DNA of 49,735 nucleotides from positions 1-49,735 of the IMG/VR virus record IMGVR_UViG_3300042897_001741; one strand, written 5' to 3'. The stretch comes from a virus. Positions 20,715 through 29,353 of the stretch are shown one piece after another (the stretch's first letter is position 1; each line of letters opens with the position of its first letter). Under the pieces are notes generated by a model. That model had not been told where the DNA came from, did no database searches, and saw only the letters and a list, made by a program, of their open reading frames with translations. The translations under genes and the position numbers were made by a program.

Positions 20715-22188
20715 TGACCGCGCCGCTCGGCTCGCTCTGCTGGCTGGGCTGGTGGCGAAGCGGAAGAAGGAGGCCCTCGCCCCAGAAGGCAAACTACTCG
20801 ACTTCGCGCGCTGGTATTTCCCCGAGCGCGAGGGGATGGAGTTCATCGAAGGACCGCACCATCGGGTGATCGGTGAAACGCTCGATCGTGTCCTGCGCGG
20901 CGAAATCACCCGCCTCATCATCAATGTGCCGCCCGGATACACGAAGACCGAAGCGGCGGTGGTCAACTTCATCGCCAAGGGCTTCCATGTGAACCCCAAG
21001 GCGCGCTTCATCCACTCCACCTTCTCCGACGACCTGGCGCGTGAGAACAGCGACAAGGTGCTGCAGCTCATCGCCTTGGATGGATATCAGTCGATCAAGC
21101 CTGTCACCATCCGCGTCGATAGCAAGGCGAAGGACCGGTGGAAGACGGCTCAAGGCGGCGGGATGCTGGCCAAGGCTGCAGGTGGGCCTATCACCGGGTT
21201 CCGCGCCGGATACATGGACCGGACTATGTTCACGGGCGCGCTCGTCATCGATGATCCGCTCAAGCCGGATGACGCGTTCTCGGTCGCCAAGCGGAAGACG
21301 GTCAACCAGCGCGCCACCAACACCTTCCGCTCCCGCCTAGCGCATGACGACGTGCCGATCATTGTCATCATGCAGCGCCTGCATTCCGACGACTTCGTTG
21401 GGCACCTCCTCACCGGGGGCACAGGCGAAAAGTGGCATCACCTCAACCTGCCGGTGCTGATCAACAGCGCAGACGCTTATCCGCCTGAATGGACCCATGG
21501 TATCCCGATCATGCATGGCCTGCCTGACGGGCCGCTATGGGACGAGAAGCATGACGCCGCCGAAATCGAGGTGCTGAAGGCTGACGCCTACACCTTCGCC
21601 AGCCAATACATGCAGCGGCCGGTGTCGATCGAGGGCGCGTTGTTCGACATGGCGGGCTTCAAATGGTGGACCGACCTGCCGCCCATGGAATATTACTCCA
21701 TCTTCGCCGATACCGCGCAGAAGACTGGCGAACGCAATGACTATTCGGTCATCCAGCTTTGGGGCAAGGCACAGGGCGCCAAGGCAATTTATCTGGTCGA
21801 TCAGGTGCGCGGAAAATGGGAGGCGCCCCAACTGGAAACGACGGCGCGCGCATTCTGGGACAAGCATGTCGGCAAGGTAGTTCGGGGCTTCAATGTCGAG
21901 GATAAGGCATCAGGGACCGGCCTGATCCAATCGCTCAAAACCAAAGGCGTCCCGATCATTGGCATTCCGCGCGACCGCGACAAATACACCCGAGGCCTTG
22001 ACGCCGCGCCGTGGATATCGACCGGCATGGTCCACCTGCCCGCCAATGAGGAGTGGACGCCGGCGCTGCGGTCTGAGTTGCAGATGTTTGATGGCCTCGG
22101 CACCGGATGGGACGATCAGGTGGATCCGCTGATGGATGCGGTGGCTTCGATGCTGAGCGGCGGCGCTTCGTGGGGCGCGTCTCTCTAG
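20683..22188 (+). CDS. terL: Terminase large subunit
   Basis: A 501-residue packaging motor. The ATPase domain has a P-loop variant NVPPGYTKT at 81-89 and a Walker B ALVIDDP at about 186-192. The RNase H-like nuclease domain starts near 340 with FADTAQKTGERNDYSVI (Asp343 and Asp353) and includes VEDKASGTG and a closing DDQVDPLMDAV. No internal ATG gives a better N-terminus; the TTG at 20683, nine bases after AGAAGG, keeps the family-like SASDDRAARLALLAGL. The 32-base overlap with terS is typical. Confidence 0.92.
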   Translation: MVLTLPQSASDDRAARLALLAGLVAKRKKEALAPEGKLLDFARWYFPEREGMEFIEGPHHRVIGETLDRVLRGEITRLIINVPPGYTKTEAAVVNFIAKGFHVNPKARFIHSTFSDDLARENSDKVLQLIALDGYQSIKPVTIRVDSKAKDRWKTAQGGGMLAKAAGGPITGFRAGYMDRTMFTGALVIDDPLKPDDAFSVAKRKTVNQRATNTFRSRLAHDDVPIIVIMQRLHSDDFVGHLLTGGTGEKWHHLNLPVLINSADAYPPEWTHGIPIMHGLPDGPLWDEKHDAAEIEVLKADAYTFASQYMQRPVSIEGALFDMAGFKWWTDLPPMEYYSIFADTAQKTGERNDYSVIQLWGKAQGAKAIYLVDQVRGKWEAPQLETTARAFWDKHVGKVVRGFNVEDKASGTGLIQSLKTKGVPIIGIPRDRDKYTRGLDAAPWISTGMVHLPANEEWTPALRSELQMFDGLGTGWDDQVDPLMDAVASMLSGGASWGASL

Positions 22189-22189
22189 C

Positions 22190-22202
22190 CTACCGTCCGT
22201 AG
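22190..22202 (+). repeat. Intergenic 13-mer, copy 1 (before portal)
   Basis: CTACCGTCCGTAG followed by CATAT, starting one base after the terL stop (TAG, 22186-22188) and 32 bases before the portal ATG. First of six copies in the late region. Confidence 0.85.
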
Positions 22203-22234
22203 CATATCGCCCCCTGTCGCCGCAGCGTTCTGGC

Positions 22235-24184
22235 ATGGCCCAACTGCTCGACCATCGCGGCAATCCGATCCAATCTGCCGCGCGCAGCAATGTCGTGCCG
22301 ATGGTGCGGGATGGCCTTGGCGGGCTGGTCAATGGCGCGACCGGCGCAGGCACGGGGATTGACCGCAGCGTCTGGGATTCCTGGCATTTCGTGCCGATGA
22401 CGCCGCATGAAATCGTCTCCGGCTATCGGTCCAACTGGCTGCTCGGCAAGATCGTGGACATTCCCGCCGAGGACATGGTGCGGGAATGGCGCGACTGGCA
22501 GGCCGATGAGGCCCAGATCGAGACACTGGAAGAGGCAGAGCGCAATTTCGATATCGTCGGCAAGGTGCAGCAGGCCATTGCCTACGGGCGTTTGGGCGGC
22601 GGCGCGATGCTTCTCGGATATGGTGACGCCAACCCCGAAGCCCCCGCCCCGCAGCCAGGTAAGGACAGCCTGAAATATGTCCACGTCTTCAACCGCTGGG
22701 AGCTGACGATCGGCGAGGAACAGCGCGACATCACGTCGCCATGGTTCGGCCAGCCCCAATATTTCCAGATCAACGGCAAGCTCGACAATCCGAAGATCCA
22801 CCCGTCCCGCGTGATAGTGTTCAAGGGTTCGCCTGTGCCCCGCTTCCCCGGCGTGACATGGGAAGATCATTTCTGGGGCGATAGCATCGTCTTCCGCATC
22901 GACCGGGCCGTGAAGAACGCAATCAAGGCCAACGACGGCTTCGCGCGCATGATCGATGAAGCGAAGATCGACATCTACCGCCTGTCTGGCTTCATGCAGA
23001 ACCTCATCAGCAACGAGGATGAGGTGCGCAAGCGGGTGCAATATACTGATGCGGGCAAATCGTCGCTGCGAGGCGTCTATCTCGACAAGGACGACGAGTT
23101 CACCCAGCGCCAGCTCACGCTGACCGGGATGCCGGAAATGATCGAGGCGCTGCTTTCGGTTGTTGCTGGCGCTGCCGATATCCCCGCCACTCGGCTGCTC
23201 GGCCGCGCGCCGCAGGGCATGAACAGCACCGGCGATCACGACGAGCAGAACTACCACACGATGATCCGCAGCAAGCAGCGGCTCTATTTGTCCCCCTCGG
23301 TCGATCGCCTCGATGCCACGCTCATCCCGTCCGCGCTCGGCAACCGGCCGAAGGAAATCGGCTATAAGTGGTCGCCTCTCTCTCTGCCCAGCGAGAAGGA
23401 GCAGGCTGAAACGAACAAGCTCAAGGCTGAGACGATCAAGATCTACGTCGATGCGGCGCTGCTGCCGTCGAGTGCGATCGAGAAGGCCACGCAGTCCATG
23501 CTTTCCGATGACCAGTGGTTGCCGGGCCTGGACAAGGCGCTGGCCGAAGCTGAGGCCGCCGGTGAAGAGCCAGGCGGCGACGAATCCGAACTGGGGATCG
23601 TGCCCCTCGGAGAGAAAGGAGGTGGTCAGGGATCTGCCGGTAGCGGCGGGAATGCTGACCCCAATCCCGCCCGCCGTGCTGTGAATGATGCCGCGACCTG
23701 GCTATCCGACGCCACGCCGCGACCGCTCTATGTCCAGCGCAAGCTTCTGAACGCCGCCGATCTGATCGCATGGGCCAAGGACAACGGCTTTGCGACCACC
23801 CTGCCCGCCAGCGACATGCACGTCACGGTCCTCTATTCCCGCAGCCCGGTCGATCCGATGAAAATGGGCCGCGACTGGCGCGAGGATGAGAAGGGCCAGA
23901 TCATCGTTCGGCCCGGCGGCCCGCGCGTTATCGAGAAGCTGGGCGAGAACGCCGTTGTGCTGCGGTTCGCCTGCCCCGATCTGGACTGGCGCCACAAGGA
24001 CATGATCGAAGCCGGCGGTTCGCATGATTGGCCGGAATATGCGCCGCACGTCACGATCAGTTACACCGCGCCCGATGGTGTCGACCTTGACGAGCTCAAG
24101 GCTTTCAACGGCGTGCTGCGGTTCGGGCCTGAGGAGTTCTCGGCGCTCGATCTGGATTGGAAGTCCAAGATCGCGGAGGCCTGA
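22235..24184 (+). CDS. Portal protein fused to an Acb1-type 2H phosphoesterase
   Basis: A 649-residue two-domain protein. Residues about 30-430 are the DUF1073 portal (SWHFVPMTPHEIVSGYRSNW, GRLGGGAMLLGYG, ATRLLGRAPQGMNSTGDHDE). A Gly/Ser/Glu-rich linker (about 430-475) leads to a domain with two H-x-T motifs, His529-Val-Thr531 and His605-Val-Thr607, plus PLYVQRKLLNAADLIAWAKD, RHKDMIEAGGSHDWPEYAPH. These match Acb1, the 2H phosphodiesterase of T4 that degrades cyclic nucleotides of CBASS defence. Both catalytic pairs are intact. The portal would form the DNA-translocating dodecamer at a head vertex; the second domain may be active while attached or after cleavage. Confidence 0.88.
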   Translation: MAQLLDHRGNPIQSAARSNVVPMVRDGLGGLVNGATGAGTGIDRSVWDSWHFVPMTPHEIVSGYRSNWLLGKIVDIPAEDMVREWRDWQADEAQIETLEEAERNFDIVGKVQQAIAYGRLGGGAMLLGYGDANPEAPAPQPGKDSLKYVHVFNRWELTIGEEQRDITSPWFGQPQYFQINGKLDNPKIHPSRVIVFKGSPVPRFPGVTWEDHFWGDSIVFRIDRAVKNAIKANDGFARMIDEAKIDIYRLSGFMQNLISNEDEVRKRVQYTDAGKSSLRGVYLDKDDEFTQRQLTLTGMPEMIEALLSVVAGAADIPATRLLGRAPQGMNSTGDHDEQNYHTMIRSKQRLYLSPSVDRLDATLIPSALGNRPKEIGYKWSPLSLPSEKEQAETNKLKAETIKIYVDAALLPSSAIEKATQSMLSDDQWLPGLDKALAEAEAAGEEPGGDESELGIVPLGEKGGGQGSAGSGGNADPNPARRAVNDAATWLSDATPRPLYVQRKLLNAADLIAWAKDNGFATTLPASDMHVTVLYSRSPVDPMKMGRDWREDEKGQIIVRPGGPRVIEKLGENAVVLRFACPDLDWRHKDMIEAGGSHDWPEYAPHVTISYTAPDGVDLDELKAFNGVLRFGPEEFSALDLDWKSKIAEA

Positions 24185-24186
24185 CG

Positions 24187-25035
24187 GTGGCCTATTCCCT
24201 CTCCCGCATGGCCCGCCAAGCAGGCAAGCGCCGCGACATCACCCTTCGCCCCATTATCCCCACCCAAGCCGCCGCAACCGACCTCGCTGCGATCTACGCG
24301 CCCGCCTGGCAGATATGGTCCGACAACATCGACCGCATTCTTGCCGGCTATGACCCGCAACCGCTGCCCACCGCCGACACGCTGACGATCGACACCGTAG
24401 ATCAGGTGCAGGCCGCCATCAGCAGCGTGGCGCAGGAGTTCCTGACGGTACTCACCGCACGGATCGCGCCGGGGCTGCGGCAATGGGCTGTTCGTGCTGA
24501 GCGAATCCACCGCTCGAAATGGTCGGCCGCGATCAAGGCGGGCGTGGGCGTGGACCTTGATCTGATCCTGTCAGCGCAGCCGGTGGAGGAGACGCTTGCG
24601 ACGTGGTTGGCGCGTAATGTTGCGCTGGTGCAGAACGTGTCGGATCAGGCGCAGGGCCGTATCGCTGACGCCGTGTTCCGGGGCTATGAGCAGCGGACGC
24701 CGGTGCGGGATGTGGCCAAGGAAATCCGCGAGGCGACTGGCATGGGGCGCGACCGGGCTTTGCGTGTGGCGGCTGATCAGTCGAGCAAGATATCAGCCCA
24801 GCTCGACCGCGAACGGCAGGCAGAGGCCGGGCTGACGCAGTTCAAATGGCGCCATTCCGGGAAGCTGCATCCGCGATCCTGGCACAAGGCGCGCGATGGC
24901 AAGATCTATTTCAGCCGCAGCGGAAAGCCAGTGGACGGCGGCGAGGCCATCCCCGCCGACGATCGCGCAGGGATGGCGCCTTGGTGCGGCTGCCGTGAGC
25001 AGGCCTATATCGCGCTGCTGGATGAGGTGGATTAA
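24187..25035 (+). CDS. Phage head morphogenesis protein (Mu gpF/SPP1 gp7-like)
   Basis: A 282-residue protein from a GTG start seven bases after GGAGG. The long helical N-terminus is followed by a typical gp7-like C-terminal domain: FRGYEQRTPVRDVAKEIREA, RALRVAADQSSKISAQLDRE, then HPRSWHKARDGKIYF and a cysteine-containing APWCGCREQ. Such proteins bind the portal and help early head assembly and DNA ejection. The order portal then gp7-like supports the call. Confidence 0.85.
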   Translation: MAYSLSRMARQAGKRRDITLRPIIPTQAAATDLAAIYAPAWQIWSDNIDRILAGYDPQPLPTADTLTIDTVDQVQAAISSVAQEFLTVLTARIAPGLRQWAVRAERIHRSKWSAAIKAGVGVDLDLILSAQPVEETLATWLARNVALVQNVSDQAQGRIADAVFRGYEQRTPVRDVAKEIREATGMGRDRALRVAADQSSKISAQLDRERQAEAGLTQFKWRHSGKLHPRSWHKARDGKIYFSRSGKPVDGGEAIPADDRAGMAPWCGCREQAYIALLDEVD

Positions 25036-25073
25036 CTAGGAAACCCGGCGATTCGTTGCTATCATGCGGGCCA

Positions 25074-25091
25074 GCGGTGCGGGAACACCGC
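25074..25091. other. Short hairpin between head gene and accessory cassette
   Basis: GCGGTG (25074-25079) and CACCGC (25086-25091) form a perfect 6-bp stem with loop CGGGAA in the 87-base gap after the head morphogenesis gene. No T-run follows. It may stabilise the upstream message; otherwise nothing more is seen in this gap. Confidence 0.35.
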
Positions 25092-25122
25092 CGACCCTGA
25101 CCACAGCGCAATGGAGTGCGAT

Positions 25123-25506
25123 ATGGCTGATGAGCACGATAGCCAGTTTGCCCTAAAATACTACAGGAACCACCGGCGAGAGTGGGATGCCTGCCAGTCA
25201 GTTGAGGACGCTGTTGCAAGCGCATACTGGATGCAGGAAGACGGCCACGGCGCCCCTGATGAGGTCGTGTCCTTGGCTGGTGAGGTCGTGCTGCGAGGGG
25301 CGGAATTGGAGGCCGCAATGAACCGCTATGAGCGGGATTGCCCGAAGAGCGCTCCTCTTCCCCCTATCAAGCCTGTGTCGGGGGAAGATGCTGATGCTGC
25401 GTCCTTACTCGCCCAATTCCTTGGAGTTTCGTTCATCAGCGATAGTGAATGGCGGGATGTTCCAGATTTTGCTAGGGAAGTATGGCGCGAGAGGGCTTCA
25501 GCATGA
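25123..25506 (+). CDS. Accessory hypothetical protein 1 of the head-cluster cassette
   Basis: A 127-residue protein (ADEHDSQFALKYYRNHRREW, YWMQEDGHGAPDEVVSLAGE), start at the ATG at 25123, six bases after GGAG. It is one of three coupled small genes inserted between the head morphogenesis and protease genes. No known structural function; more like early accessory proteins. No family recognised. Confidence 0.65.
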   Translation: MADEHDSQFALKYYRNHRREWDACQSVEDAVASAYWMQEDGHGAPDEVVSLAGEVVLRGAELEAAMNRYERDCPKSAPLPPIKPVSGEDADAASLLAQFLGVSFISDSEWRDVPDFAREVWRERASA

Positions 25507-25757
25507 CCCCGCTTGAACGTGCGGCTCGGGCGCTATTCGAATATGAGCCCGGTCCTTATGGCGATTGCGTTGAATGGGCCATCGAGCAACCCTTTGGCTG
25601 GCGGGATCGTGTGGACGAAGTACGTTTAGTCCTCACCTCGATCCGCGAGCCGAGCGAGGCGATGCTTAATCGGGCGTATAACCACATGGAGGCCAATGGG
25701 AACGATCCGCGCTTCGCATGGGAAGCCATGATCGACGCCATGCTGGAGGAAGGTTGA
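25503..25757 (+). CDS. Accessory hypothetical protein 2, paralogue of the 2376-2660 gene
   Basis: An 84-residue protein starting MTPLERAARALFEYEPGPYG, with SIREPSEAMLNRAYNHME and a final AWEAMIDAML. The same skeleton (helix, REPS-x2-ML, A-x-IDA-x-L) is found in the left-arm gene at 2376-2660. ATGA overlap with the preceding gene. Function unknown. Confidence 0.68.
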   Translation: MTPLERAARALFEYEPGPYGDCVEWAIEQPFGWRDRVDEVRLVLTSIREPSEAMLNRAYNHMEANGNDPRFAWEAMIDAMLEEG

Positions 25758-26146
25758 TGGCTGAACCTCGCAAGATCTACGGCATGAAGCTGAGCATTGA
25801 GAGCGACCCAGGCGATTTTATCCCCCTGCGCCCAGTCGATCTACCGATGAAGATCAAGCCGCTTGATGTATCGCTAGATTTCAAATGCGCACTGACCGAC
25901 GAAGCGGTCAGCAGCCTCAACAGCCTCGCCTCTGATCAAGCCAAGGTTCATGCCGAGAGATTGCAGGCGGAAACTGATCGATGGTGCTGGAAAGCCATCG
26001 CACAAGGGGTCGGCAACCGGGTGTGGCGATCCGATCCCGTCGTCAATGATGGGACGTTCGTGGTGACATATCAGTTCATGATTTTGAAGCCCGGCATGCA
26101 TCCGCCCGGCGCAGGCGTCATCTTCGGACCATTCTCCAACGGATAG
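25757..26146 (+). CDS. Accessory hypothetical protein 3
   Basis: A 129-residue protein (AEPRKIYGMKLSIESDPGDF, WCWKAIAQGVGNRVWRSDPV, ending PGAGVIFGPFSNG) from the ATG at 25757, which meets the previous stop as TGATG. It is followed by the second copy of the intergenic 13-mer. No family recognised. Confidence 0.65.
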   Translation: MAEPRKIYGMKLSIESDPGDFIPLRPVDLPMKIKPLDVSLDFKCALTDEAVSSLNSLASDQAKVHAERLQAETDRWCWKAIAQGVGNRVWRSDPVVNDGTFVVTYQFMILKPGMHPPGAGVIFGPFSNG

Positions 26147-26152
26147 CACGCC

Positions 26153-26165
26153 CTACCGTCCGTAG
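26153..26165 (+). repeat. Intergenic 13-mer, copy 2 (before protease)
   Basis: CTACCGTCCGTAG, six bases after the preceding stop and 15 bases before the ATG of the DUF2213 gene. Identical to copies 1 and 6. Confidence 0.85.
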
Positions 26166-26180
26166 AGCCTAGCCAAGACC

Positions 26181-27560
26181 ATGCGGCAGACAAGCCCCAT
26201 GGTGCTATTCTCCGACGCCCTGACCCTTGACGCGCCCCGCCGGACTTCTGACGGCTACATGGCCGTGCGGGCAAAGGCGGCTCGGACTGGAACATACGCA
26301 TACCTGGGCAGCGAAATCGATCCCGACAACAAGCATGGCCTGCGCGATGCGGGAATGGTGAACGTCCTGCGCGATGCCGAAGCGGTTTTTGACCCGCTGT
26401 CCGCGCATAGCTTCATCGGCAAGCCGATCACCGACAATCACCCTACCGTAGCGGTCAACGCCAAGAACTGGCGCGATCACGCGCGCGGGACGGTGATGGG
26501 CGCGAAGTGGGAGGAAGGCGGCTATCTCGCCTTCGACCTGATGCTGACGGATGCCGACACCATCGATGCGGTCAACGCCGGCAAGCGCGAACTGTCGAAC
26601 GGCTACGCGGCGGAACTGCAATTCGGCGATTTCGATGGCCCCGGCGGCGTCAAATGCGTGGCCAAGCAGATCGCCATCAAGGGCAATCACGTAGCGATAG
26701 TGGACCGGGGCCGCGCTGGCCCGTCCTGCGCCATCACCGATGCCGCTCGCTGCGACAGCGCCCCTCGTTCCATCTTCGACAGCCTTACCACCGACGGAGC
26801 CGCAGAGGCCATTGCGTGGCTGAAGAAGGCCATCGCTCTGCATAAAAAGCATATGGACGGCACCGCTCCCACGACAGGTAGCGATGGCGAAAAAAGCCAA
26901 ATGCTCATGATGACGCAAATGAAAAACGCGTTGTCCGAGCTTGAGTCCGGATCGTCCGGCAAATCCATGAAGATGGACCAGTCCACTTACGGAGCCCCTG
27001 CCATGAAGACCATGTTGATCGACGGGCTGACCGTCGACGTGTCCAACGCCGATACGGCCGAGGCCACGATCAAGACCCTGATCGCCGCGCGTGATGCGGC
27101 CACTGCGCAGGTCACCGACCTGACCAGTAAGGTGTCAACCCTCACTGCCGAGAGCCAGACCAAGGACGCGCAGATCACCACGCTCGAACAGCAGGTGAAG
27201 GACGCCAAGCCGACGCCCGCGCAGCTTCGTGAAGCCGGCAAGTCGCTGATGCAGACCGCCGACAAGGCCAAGACCCTCGGCATCGCCGTCACCGACGCGA
27301 TGGACGAAGCGCAGATCATGCGCGCCACCGTCGACAAGCACATGGGCGAGAAGGCCAAGGACTGGTCGGATGAATCGATCGCCGCCTCGTTCGCCGTGCT
27401 GACCAAGGACGCCAAGCCGGCGGACCCGCTGCGGCAGGTGATTTCGGATGGCGTGCAGACCTTCGGTGATGCCGAAGCCGCGTTCGCCGATGCTCAGCGC
27501 AAGGCCAGCGAAGAGCGCCGCAACGCCTGGAAGACCCCCGCCACCTCGGCCGCAGCGTAA
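26181..27560 (+). CDS. DUF2213 prohead protease with C-terminal scaffold
   Basis: A 459-residue fusion. The N-terminal DUF2213 domain (about 1-200) has TGTYAYLGSEI, KPITDNHPTVAVN with the candidate His, RELSNGYAAELQFGDFDGPG with the candidate Ser, and AIKGNHVAIVDRGRAGPSC. These fit the family called prohead protease. The C-terminal half (about 275-459) is coiled-coil and acidic (ARDAATAQVTDLTSKVSTLT), as expected for an internal scaffold. An in-frame ATG at 27003 with its own GGAG would make the scaffold alone. Confidence 0.82.
   Translation: MRQTSPMVLFSDALTLDAPRRTSDGYMAVRAKAARTGTYAYLGSEIDPDNKHGLRDAGMVNVLRDAEAVFDPLSAHSFIGKPITDNHPTVAVNAKNWRDHARGTVMGAKWEEGGYLAFDLMLTDADTIDAVNAGKRELSNGYAAELQFGDFDGPGGVKCVAKQIAIKGNHVAIVDRGRAGPSCAITDAARCDSAPRSIFDSLTTDGAAEAIAWLKKAIALHKKHMDGTAPTTGSDGEKSQMLMMTQMKNALSELESGSSGKSMKMDQSTYGAPAMKTMLIDGLTVDVSNADTAEATIKTLIAARDAATAQVTDLTSKVSTLTAESQTKDAQITTLEQQVKDAKPTPAQLREAGKSLMQTADKAKTLGIAVTDAMDEAQIMRATVDKHMGEKAKDWSDESIAASFAVLTKDAKPADPLRQVISDGVQTFGDAEAAFADAQRKASEERRNAWKTPATSAAA
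27003..27560 (+). CDS. Nested in-frame scaffold protein (internal start)
   Basis: The same reading frame as the DUF2213 protein, from Met275. It is eight bases after GGAG (26991-26994) and begins MKTMLIDGLTVDVSNADTAE, exactly where the coiled-coil scaffold begins. The product would be 185 residues. This copies the lambda C/Nu3 arrangement, in which an internal start produces excess scaffold. The evidence is the placement and the binding site; expression is not shown. Confidence 0.55.
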   Translation: MKTMLIDGLTVDVSNADTAEATIKTLIAARDAATAQVTDLTSKVSTLTAESQTKDAQITTLEQQVKDAKPTPAQLREAGKSLMQTADKAKTLGIAVTDAMDEAQIMRATVDKHMGEKAKDWSDESIAASFAVLTKDAKPADPLRQVISDGVQTFGDAEAAFADAQRKASEERRNAWKTPATSAAA

Positions 27561-27572
27561 GGAAACCGCGAC

Positions 27573-28046
27573 ATGGCAATCACCATCCAGACCACTTACG
27601 CCGAGGACTATGCCAAGGGTTACCCCGGCATGGTTGCCAATGGCGAAACCTCCAACCGCATCAGCCGCACGGTCGAATCCGCTGCGGGCGCTGCGTTCGG
27701 CGCGCCTCTCTATCGTGGCGCGGGCGACCATGGCTGCGTCACCACCGTTGGCACGCTGGCCACCTTCCTGGGCTGGGCCATTGCCGATCGCGGCATCGTC
27801 CCGACCGTCGTGACCGGCGCGGTGGACACCTATCCGCAGTATTCGACCGCCGGCATCCTGACGCTCGGCGCCATCTACGTGACTGTCACTGGCTCTGTCT
27901 CGGACGGCCAGGCGATCACTGTCGGGACCGGCGCTGGCGCCGCCGATGGCATTGGCGGCACCGCTGCTGACGCAACCCATATCGCGACCGGGTGGGTCGC
28001 GGACGAAACCGTGACGAACGGCATCTGCCGTATCGTGCGCCGCTAA
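27573..28046 (+). CDS. Capsid decoration/cement protein
   Basis: A 157-residue protein of mostly short beta strands, with GDHGCVTTVGTLATFLGWAI and TGAVDTYPQYSTAGILTLGA and a Gly/Ala-rich tail of beta segments. This is the composition and position of DUF2190-like and related cement proteins between protease and major capsid protein. It would stabilise the expanded head. Confidence 0.75.
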   Translation: MAITIQTTYAEDYAKGYPGMVANGETSNRISRTVESAAGAAFGAPLYRGAGDHGCVTTVGTLATFLGWAIADRGIVPTVVTGAVDTYPQYSTAGILTLGAIYVTVTGSVSDGQAITVGTGAGAADGIGGTAADATHIATGWVADETVTNGICRIVRR

Positions 28047-28053
28047 GGGGGGA

Positions 28054-29010
28054 ATGACCCAAATGACTGGCCTGATCTTCACCGACGCGCAGCAGGCAAT
28101 CGGCTTCGCCCGCCCCGCGCTCTATCGCACTCACTCCACCGTCATGGAAGAGAAGTACCCGGCGTTCGAATATGCCAAGTACATCCCCACCAACGAAGAC
28201 GGCGACATGTGGGATGTCGGCACCGTCGTGACCTCGCTGAACGGTCCCGCTGGCCGCGCCGAATATCTCTCGGGCAAGGGCTTCGACATTCCCAACGTGT
28301 CGGCCCAGATGTCGCAGGGCGTCAGCAACTTCTACCTGGCCGGCTGCGGCTATGAATTGTCGCTGCAGGAGGTCAATCGCGCATCAAAGATGGGCGTCGA
28401 CATCAACACCCGCGACGCTTCGGACGCGCGCAAGATCGCTGAGAAGTTCATCTACGACCGGGCGATGACCGGTTCGACGGAAAAGGGCTTCACCGGCCTC
28501 CTGAACAACGTGACCGTTCCCACCGCGAACGTGCCGGCAGATGGCACCGGCTCGGTCACCTCTTGGTCGGCCAAGAACGCGGACCAGAAGGCGCGCGACA
28601 TCAATCTCGCGCTGACCGATGTCTATGCCGCCACCAAGGAAACGGAACTCGCGGACACCCTGCTCCTGCCGACCTCCAGCTTCCTCGATGCTTCGACCAC
28701 CCGCATGGGTGATACGGGCATGACGGTGCTGGCGTTCCTCCAGCAGAACAACGCCTATACCGCGATCACTGGTCTGCCGCTGAACATCATGCCGGCGCGT
28801 GAACTGGAAACCGCGGGCGCTGGCGGCACCAAGCGCATGGTCGCCTATGCGCGGAATCCGGGCATCCTCGAATTCTTCCTTCCCGGCGCCTTCACCTTCC
28901 TGCCGCTGCATCCGCTGTCGTCCATGTCCTGGCGCGTCGACGGGATCATGAACGTCGGCCAGACCGAAATCTATCGCCCCAAGGGCATCAGCTACCGGGA
29001 TGGGATCTAA
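28054..29010 (+). CDS. Major capsid protein (DUF2184 family)
   Basis: A 318-residue HK97-fold coat protein of the DUF2184 group: FEYAKYIPTNEDGDMWDVGT, YELSLQEVNRASKMGVDINT, FIYDRAMTGSTEKGFTGLLN and the closing WRVDGIMNVGQTEIYRPKGI. It forms the icosahedral shell. The first ATG (28054) abuts GGGGGGA; a second ATG three codons later has better spacing and may be the true start. Confidence 0.9.
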   Translation: MTQMTGLIFTDAQQAIGFARPALYRTHSTVMEEKYPAFEYAKYIPTNEDGDMWDVGTVVTSLNGPAGRAEYLSGKGFDIPNVSAQMSQGVSNFYLAGCGYELSLQEVNRASKMGVDINTRDASDARKIAEKFIYDRAMTGSTEKGFTGLLNNVTVPTANVPADGTGSVTSWSAKNADQKARDINLALTDVYAATKETELADTLLLPTSSFLDASTTRMGDTGMTVLAFLQQNNAYTAITGLPLNIMPARELETAGAGGTKRMVAYARNPGILEFFLPGAFTFLPLHPLSSMSWRVDGIMNVGQTEIYRPKGISYRDGI

Positions 29011-29013
29011 GCC

Positions 29014-29331
29014 ATGAAGTCGTTCACGAACCACACCGCCGGCCCCAAGGGCGTCAATATCGTCGGCGGATCGACCGTATGGATCGATCCCGGCCAGACC
29101 GTCGATATCGATCCGAAGACGATCGACGGCAAGGTGCCCGATCTCGGCAAGGCCGCCGACGCTTCGTCCAATGCCGATGACGGCGCAATTGAAGCGCTCG
29201 CCGCGCAGGTCGCTGACCTCACCAAGCAGGTCGAGGCCCTGGCGACCGAGCGCGACGGCCTGGCGAAGGACAAGGAAGACCTCACCAAGCAGGTCGAGGC
29301 CCTGACCAAGCCCGCCGACGCCAAGAAGTAA
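29014..29331 (+). CDS. Coiled-coil head-associated protein
   Basis: A 105-residue protein with a short beta-rich N-terminus (TAGPKGVNIVGGSTVWIDPG) and a C-terminal coiled coil in which the block LTKQVEAL is repeated (residues about 70-77 and 90-97). It lies between coat and connector genes and may be a head fibre or assembly factor. No family recognised. Confidence 0.65.
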   Translation: MKSFTNHTAGPKGVNIVGGSTVWIDPGQTVDIDPKTIDGKVPDLGKAADASSNADDGAIEALAAQVADLTKQVEALATERDGLAKDKEDLTKQVEALTKPADAKK

Positions 29332-29353
29332 CCGCATCCTCCGGGGGCAAACG

